DNA from: Monomorium pharaonis
Taxonomy: Eukaryota; Arthropoda; Insecta; Hymenoptera; Formicidae
DNA length: 64,000 bases
Assembly (NCBI RefSeq): GCF_013373865.1
Contig: NC_050473.1
Coordinates: 5,095,710-5,159,709, forward strand
Direction of reading: 5' to 3'
Shown: positions 60,604-64,000 of the stretch, piece by piece
Position numbering within the stretch: the first letter of the stretch is position 1
How the letters are laid out: each line of letters begins with the position of its first letter
The notes under the pieces: model-generated
Databases searched by the model: none
Told to the model about the DNA's origin: nothing
What the model saw: the letters and a program-made list of their open reading frames with translations, nothing else
Position numbers and translations under genes: made by a program

Positions 60604-62758
60604 AAAAAAAAAGAAAAGAAAAAGAAAAAGAAAATTTTTAAAACGGTAATAAACAAAAAGTAATTTTAACACAATATTTACTAATTAAAAAAATTTTTTT
60701 TAATTAGTACGACAAAAAAGCTCCAAAAAGTTAAAGATTGGCCATTTATGGGGTACAGTAGAGGAAAGGGCACCGAATTTAGAACAGTTCCTTAAATTGA
60801 AACCGCCTTATTTTTCAGAAACTAAACATCGCACCGTAGAATACCGATAAAAACATGATCCGTTTGATTAATTAAAGAAATAAAAACCCACATTTCAGAC
60901 ATTCATGCCCTTTTCTAAAATCTGCTAAAAATGAATTCGTTAAAAGCGAGGGTTTTATTTGCACAATTTTCTCATGCAAATTACAAAGTTTAAACAATAG
61001 TGAGTGTACTATCAATAACATTACCATCATTTCACATGTGTTTATAGTTTCCTAAAACTGTTCCTTTTTATTTTTCTCTCTTAGATTTATTTCGTAATGC
61101 AGTTTTAAACATAAAGTTGCCGAGTGTGCGCAAATTGGAACACTCCGTGAGATCAGAGATCTAGTAATCTTACTTATGACTGTTACTACGTCGTAACCGT
61201 AACTTTAATATGTATAATAACCTAAGTGTTTCAAAATGAGATTTTACGATTTACATTAAGAGACAATAAACGAATAAAAAAAACGTGCCTGTTAAAAAAC
61301 ATGTTTCTTAGGTGAACCTAATCGAATAATATAGAATCTATAGAACTACATAATTTAAGTAAGATGTATAAATTAATAAAATATAACATTAATACTTTGA
61401 TCATACGAGTTCCAAATTAGGCGCCCATTTCACGTCAGATATCCTTTTTGACGTGTGTCATGAAAACATTAATTATTAAAATAGTATTATAAAAATTACT
61501 ATATTATTTGATAGAAGATACTTTCTAATTTGAATCCGTGTTTTCAAAATATTTTTCTAACCATTATTTAAGAAATATAGTTCAAAAAGCAAAGTGGTGT
61601 TCCAAAATCGGCGCCTTTCCTCTATACATTTTTCTTTTATTAAAAATATTTAATAATTTATGCAAATAATGTATTAAAATTCTTCATGTAACTTACATTT
61701 AATACTCTGTCTCCTACGGCAAGATTTCCATCCTTGGCGGCTAGGCTTCCGGGCGATATTTTCGAGATGTAGATTCCAAGTTCTAGAGTAATACCATGTG
61801 GCACCGTGCCAACCGACAGCTGCGTAGTTCGTAATGATCGCCTGGTTATCCGACGTCGCTTTACGAGTAGTGTTGCCGGATTCACAGTAGACGAACGCAA
61901 AGTTTCCAGAATTACGCGAGTCGACATAGACGTGCAATCGACGTTGTTCACACGCACAATGCAGTCGTTGACCCGTAATTTACCGTCGAGGGCGCTACCT
62001 TGTGTCACCTGCGCAACATAAACTCCGGTGTCGTTTGGATAATACGGACTGTCGCGACCACCAACGAGAATCAATCCTAGATCGCCGCGATCCGAGTCTA
62101 GGCAGATTCTGCCAGGCTCGACATGAATCGGAATCATCTCCCAATCGTTACTATCGTCGATTTGCGCCACCTGACTAGTGCGCAGTGCATGGTCGCCGAA
62201 TTCAATCTTCTCCTTCAGATCCTTCAGCTCCTTCGACGCCTCATTTCGCTGTTTTTTTATATCGTCCGAGTCGCGTAGAGCACCTGCCAGCTCGGAGACC
62301 GCGCGATCGCGTTCCTTCCGCAATCTGTCACACAAGGTTCTTATGCTCTCCCGTTCTAGTACTATTTTGTCGCGCTCGCTGAAAGCCCAGTCCCTTCTCC
62401 TTTTCGACACTTCGGCCTCCTGAAGAGCCTCCTCAAGTTCGGCTTGAAGTGTATCTACGGATTTCCTGAGTTTGTCCAATTCCAAATTAGCTTGCTCCAA
62501 ATTGTCCATACGTTGTTTGTCTCGCGTCGCATAATCCCGAGTGTTGGTCTCCTTCTCAGCTTCCTTGCTAACGCTATCGCGTTCGTGACTAAGTGAGTTT
62601 AATTCCAAACGATGCTTATGGTCTCTGCTAGAACCTTCAGAGTAATCACCAAATTTCTGTCGTAACTCGTTACACATCTTCAGGGCTTCGTCTCTGTCTT
62701 GCAAAGCGGAAGAAATTTCCCTTTTCAGTGTCTCAATTTGATAAGACAGTGTTTTTTT
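47834..62758 (-). CDS. Dlg5: Discs large homolog 5 (Dlg5), 3' eight exons; 5' exons outside window
   Basis: MAGUK scaffold at cell junctions and the cortex, linked to polarity and signalling. Minus-strand exons are 62758-61697, 59939-57827, 55709-55453, 53944-53268, 52025-51775, 51226-50997, 49812-49593 and 47940-47834; they join in frame to 1639 codons including the stop. In window-relative residues: coiled coil about 1-190; PDZ1 217-300 (DLGLILVGG); PDZ2 312-395 across the first junction (GDRVLN, then INSKPMDNL); a long Ser/Gly/Pro-rich linker; PDZ3 974-1054 (PLGIQIS); a second linker; PDZ4 1212-1292 (NLGISLVGGNGVGIF); SH3 1307-1369; a basic hook (RRSFFRRKKQQQ); guanylate-kinase-like domain 1455-1636. 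The kinase P-loop is replaced by IIGPLSECVVTK, so ATP binding is unlikely, as is normal for this family. The protein ends QSKALWIPRGGP. The first window exon starts in phase 0 at a CAG acceptor, so the coiled-coil N-terminus is missing. Confidence 0.93.
47941..49592. other. Last intron of Dlg5
   Basis: AT-rich 1.65-kb intron. It contains a TGTGCAATGTGCATG-type imperfect tandem repeat at about 48150-48270 and no other gene. Confidence 0.5.
48150..48270. repeat. Imperfect tandem repeat of a TGTGCAATG unit
   Basis: Repeated tgtgcaatgt, gtgcaatgtgcatg and related phrases. The short ORFs rich in Cys-Val-Gln on one strand come from this repeat. Confidence 0.7.
50667..50837. mobile_element. Young palindromic MITE with identical TIRs of about 38 bp
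   Basis: The sequence from GGCACACGATACGATTTTTC through tagatcgcatacga is identical, inverted, at both ends (right end tcgtatgcgatctagc through GATACGATTTTTC complement). The outermost ten bases match imperfectly (agtcttcggc versus aagcctttggc). 171 bp, non-coding, in a Dlg5 intron. Perfect arms suggest recent insertion or strong pairing constraint. Confidence 0.85.
52253..52735. mobile_element. TTAA-flanked element with CCCTTCATTGACAC end
   Basis: TTAACCCTTCATTGACAC at 52253 and GTATCAACGAAGAGTTAA ending at 52735 are inverted with mismatches. Inner phrases gaatgtgaaccacccatacg and gggtgtgagccatccagtg form a second inverted or related pair. An ORF of 111 codons inside has no recognisable domain. 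Confidence 0.6.
52866..53202. mobile_element. Possible TIR element with CTTAGTAATCA ends
   Basis: The left end (attctcttagtaatcagccc, then ctgaccccaa) and right end (ttggggtcaaaatgatccca, then gtgattactaagaat) are inverted in two blocks with an unmatched insertion between the right blocks. In Dlg5 intron 4 (between the fourth and fifth exons of the window). Confidence 0.4.
53945..55452. other. Dlg5 intron between the linker exon and the PDZ4-SH3 exon
   Basis: 1.5 kb, AT-rich. I see no gene, TIR element or RNA gene in it. Confidence 0.5.
56523..56654. mobile_element. Small palindromic MITE inside the Penelope-like remnant
   Basis: The left arm (attgcatgtacattttcgta, then atcgtaaccgtaa) and right arm (ttacggtaacagttacagaa, then atgtacgtgcaat) are inverted. 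Non-coding, 132 bp. Confidence 0.6.
56658..56957 (-). pseudogene. GIY-YIG endonuclease fragment of a Penelope-like element
   Basis: An open segment of about 100 codons with the YVGQ motif, an Arg/His-rich helix (ERHLETQIKKHMNDI), an HS...H stretch and an E followed by MFFIK. This is the order seen in Penelope-type endonucleases (family knowledge). It lacks the upstream GIY part and the reverse transcriptase, so it is a 3' remnant, probably inactive. Confidence 0.65.
57422..57625. mobile_element. Short TTAA-flanked element with CCCTAGACACC ends
   Basis: TTAACCCTAGACACCTAT at the left and ATAGGTGTTTACCTAGGGTTAA at the right are inverted, giving a 204-bp element with TTAA at both ends. It lies 200 bp downstream, in transcription order, of the big Dlg5 linker exon. 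Confidence 0.7.
60523..60640. repeat. Poly(A) tract followed by GA microsatellite
   Basis: About 38 A, then (GA)n for about 40 bp, then A/G-rich sequence. Dlg5 intron between the first two exons of the window. Confidence 0.9.
60755..61628. mobile_element. Non-autonomous TIR element of about 870 bp with AGAGGAAAGG ends
   Basis: The left end (ACAGTAGAGGAAAGGGCACCG, trimmed here to its core AGAGGAAAGGGCACCGA) and right end (TCGGCGCCTTTCCTCTATA) are inverted, followed inside by tttagaacag versus tggaacacc. Interior phrases such as caaattggaacactccg recur. No intact transposase. Dlg5 intron. Confidence 0.5.
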
Positions 62759-63426
62759 CTGCAAATAAACGGTATCAACTTGAAACTTTATTATATATAT
62801 ATATATGTACACATGTATATAATTTTACAATAACAATGCTTTCAAATTTCTTTACTGTAGCTCATAAAAATAAGATTTGTAAATTAGCTTAAAAGTAAAT
62901 GTGTAACCGTTATAACGGTTATATTCATTCTTTTTAATCTTGACACTTTCCTTTCAGTACTATGTTAAACGCAACTTATATAGGTATCGACAGCGACAGA
63001 CTCGACTGGTAACAAAAGCATCCTGATAATCGCAAACTGACAGGCGCAAATTCTGAAAGTTTCCAACTTGGTTGTACAATAATTTGTTTCAGGTTTTGCA
63101 ACCTTGTTCATGACACAACATCGATATTAAACGCTTCAATATAAATCATCGGAAAAATGCGTCGTTGTCGATATCACTGAAATGTCATGGTATGAATTTG
63201 ATTATCACGATCAAAAGCAAGAATAAAACAAGAAATTAGAGCAGAGAAAAGATTTGAACATTATTCGAGCTGTTCAAATAGGTTTGCGGGAAAAACATTC
63301 AAGTTTAAATATTTTGGACTATTTTTAATTCAGATAATAAATTATTGCCAAAATTACGTGTTTTTTTGTAACATTTTCGTAGAATTAATCAGTTCCTTTC
63401 TATAATCAATATTTAACCCTCAGTAC

Positions 63427-63596
63427 CCAGATAGCACAGAGAGTTCAAAAAGAACTTAATTGTATGTTACCAATTATGTCACCAATTATGAATCCTTTTT
63501 GAATATTTTTTTATAAAAATAATTCTTTTTGCATCTCAAAAAGAATTCATAATTGATGACATAAAATTGAATTCTTTTTGAATCTGTGTGCTATCT

Positions 63597-63598
<2 letters not shown>
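63427..63598. mobile_element. Palindromic MITE with CCAGATAGCACA ends
   Basis: The left arm (CCAGATAGCACAGAGAGTTC, then aaaaagaac) and right arm (gaattctttttgaatctg, then TGTGCTATCTGG) are inverted. Pairing continues through ttaccaattatgtcaccaat and aattgatgacataaaattg, so most of its 172 bp folds. Confidence 0.85.

Positions 63599-63671
<73 letters not shown>
63599..63671. repeat. CA microsatellite
   Basis: An uninterrupted (AC)n run of about 72 bp immediately abutting the right end of the CCAGATAG MITE. Confidence 0.95.
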
Positions 63672-63675
<4 letters not shown>

Positions 63676-64000
63676 CCCGATTTACGCATACTCCACTTTA
63701 CCTAACCCAGCATCTTTATTTGCGTACATTTCTGATTTAAATGCACCAATTTTAAACCAATTTTTAAATCAATAGTTTAAAATCTAAAAAAAAGAATATT
63801 CCAGTTAAAAAGTCAAAGAAGTTATAGCACAAGAAATATTTTGCTAAAACTGAAATAGATCGGTGGAAATGCCGCAACTTTTAAAATTCGTCCGGGTTAT
63901 GCTACCCCAGTGTAAATAATAAGGGTTAATAAATTATTTATAACATTTAATACAAAATTAATTTTTTCAATATAAATAAAAAACTTTTTACAGAAATGGA

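Larger units (their letters stand above)
63413..63929. mobile_element. TTAA-flanked element with CCCTCAGTACC end
   Basis: TTAACCCTCAGTACCCAG at 63413 and AATAAGGGTTAA ending at 63929 are inverted only over the TTAACCCT core, with weak further similarity. It contains the MITE 63427-63598 and a CA microsatellite, so its original body is disrupted. Confidence 0.45.
62759..64000. other. Dlg5 intron running off the window
   Basis: Upstream (in transcription order) of the coiled-coil exon. It holds the TTAA element 63413-63929 and a CA microsatellite. No further Dlg5 exon is recognisable here. Confidence 0.55.

Overview
This is a eukaryotic, insect-type genomic window, probably hymenopteran and possibly an ant. 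That assignment is inferred from the gene set, the AT-rich introns with GT/AG splice sites, the dense short terminal-inverted-repeat (TIR) elements and the long GA, AT and CA microsatellites. It could not be checked against a database. There are no operons, CRISPR arrays or prokaryotic systems.

Five protein-coding genes can be rebuilt from their exons. (1) 270-2421, minus: tRNA-dihydrouridine synthase 4-like, 3 exons, 353 aa, complete. (2) 3045-12106, plus: Rpb2, the second-largest subunit of RNA polymerase II, 7 exons, 1178 aa, including a 28-nt first coding exon. (3) 12573-17862, minus: TMEM129, an ER-membrane E3 ubiquitin ligase, 6 exons, 367 aa. (4) 23309-33141, plus: a Spaetzle-family secreted cystine-knot ligand, 6 exons, 542 aa. 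(5) 47834-62758, minus: the 3' part of Dlg5 (coiled coil, four PDZ, SH3, degenerate guanylate kinase), 8 exons, 1638 codons in the window; its 5' exons lie outside. All exon junctions keep the reading frame when joined.

Layout: Dus4l and Rpb2 are divergent and share a 623-bp intergenic region that carries a MITE. Rpb2 and Tmem129 converge. A region at 18.8-19.9 kb holds tandemly duplicated exon-like modules of unknown function, followed by a 500-N assembly gap and a CpG-rich region upstream of the Spaetzle gene. From 33.1 to 47.8 kb there is no intact gene. That stretch holds a broken SBDS-like exon, an orphan exon-like ORF, an almost 700-bp palindrome and TTAA-flanked elements. Dlg5 follows, and its introns are full of mobile elements.

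The genes do not form a pathway. They are ordinary cellular genes: tRNA modification, transcription, ER-associated degradation, Toll/neurotrophin-like signalling and cell polarity. What is distinctive is the repeat landscape: nested palindromic MITEs, at least seven elements bounded by TTAA with different TIRs, and a Penelope-like GIY-YIG fragment held between inverted repeats of about 400 bp. I found no convincing new multi-gene system. The long palindrome and the duplicated exon modules are the best candidates for follow-up.
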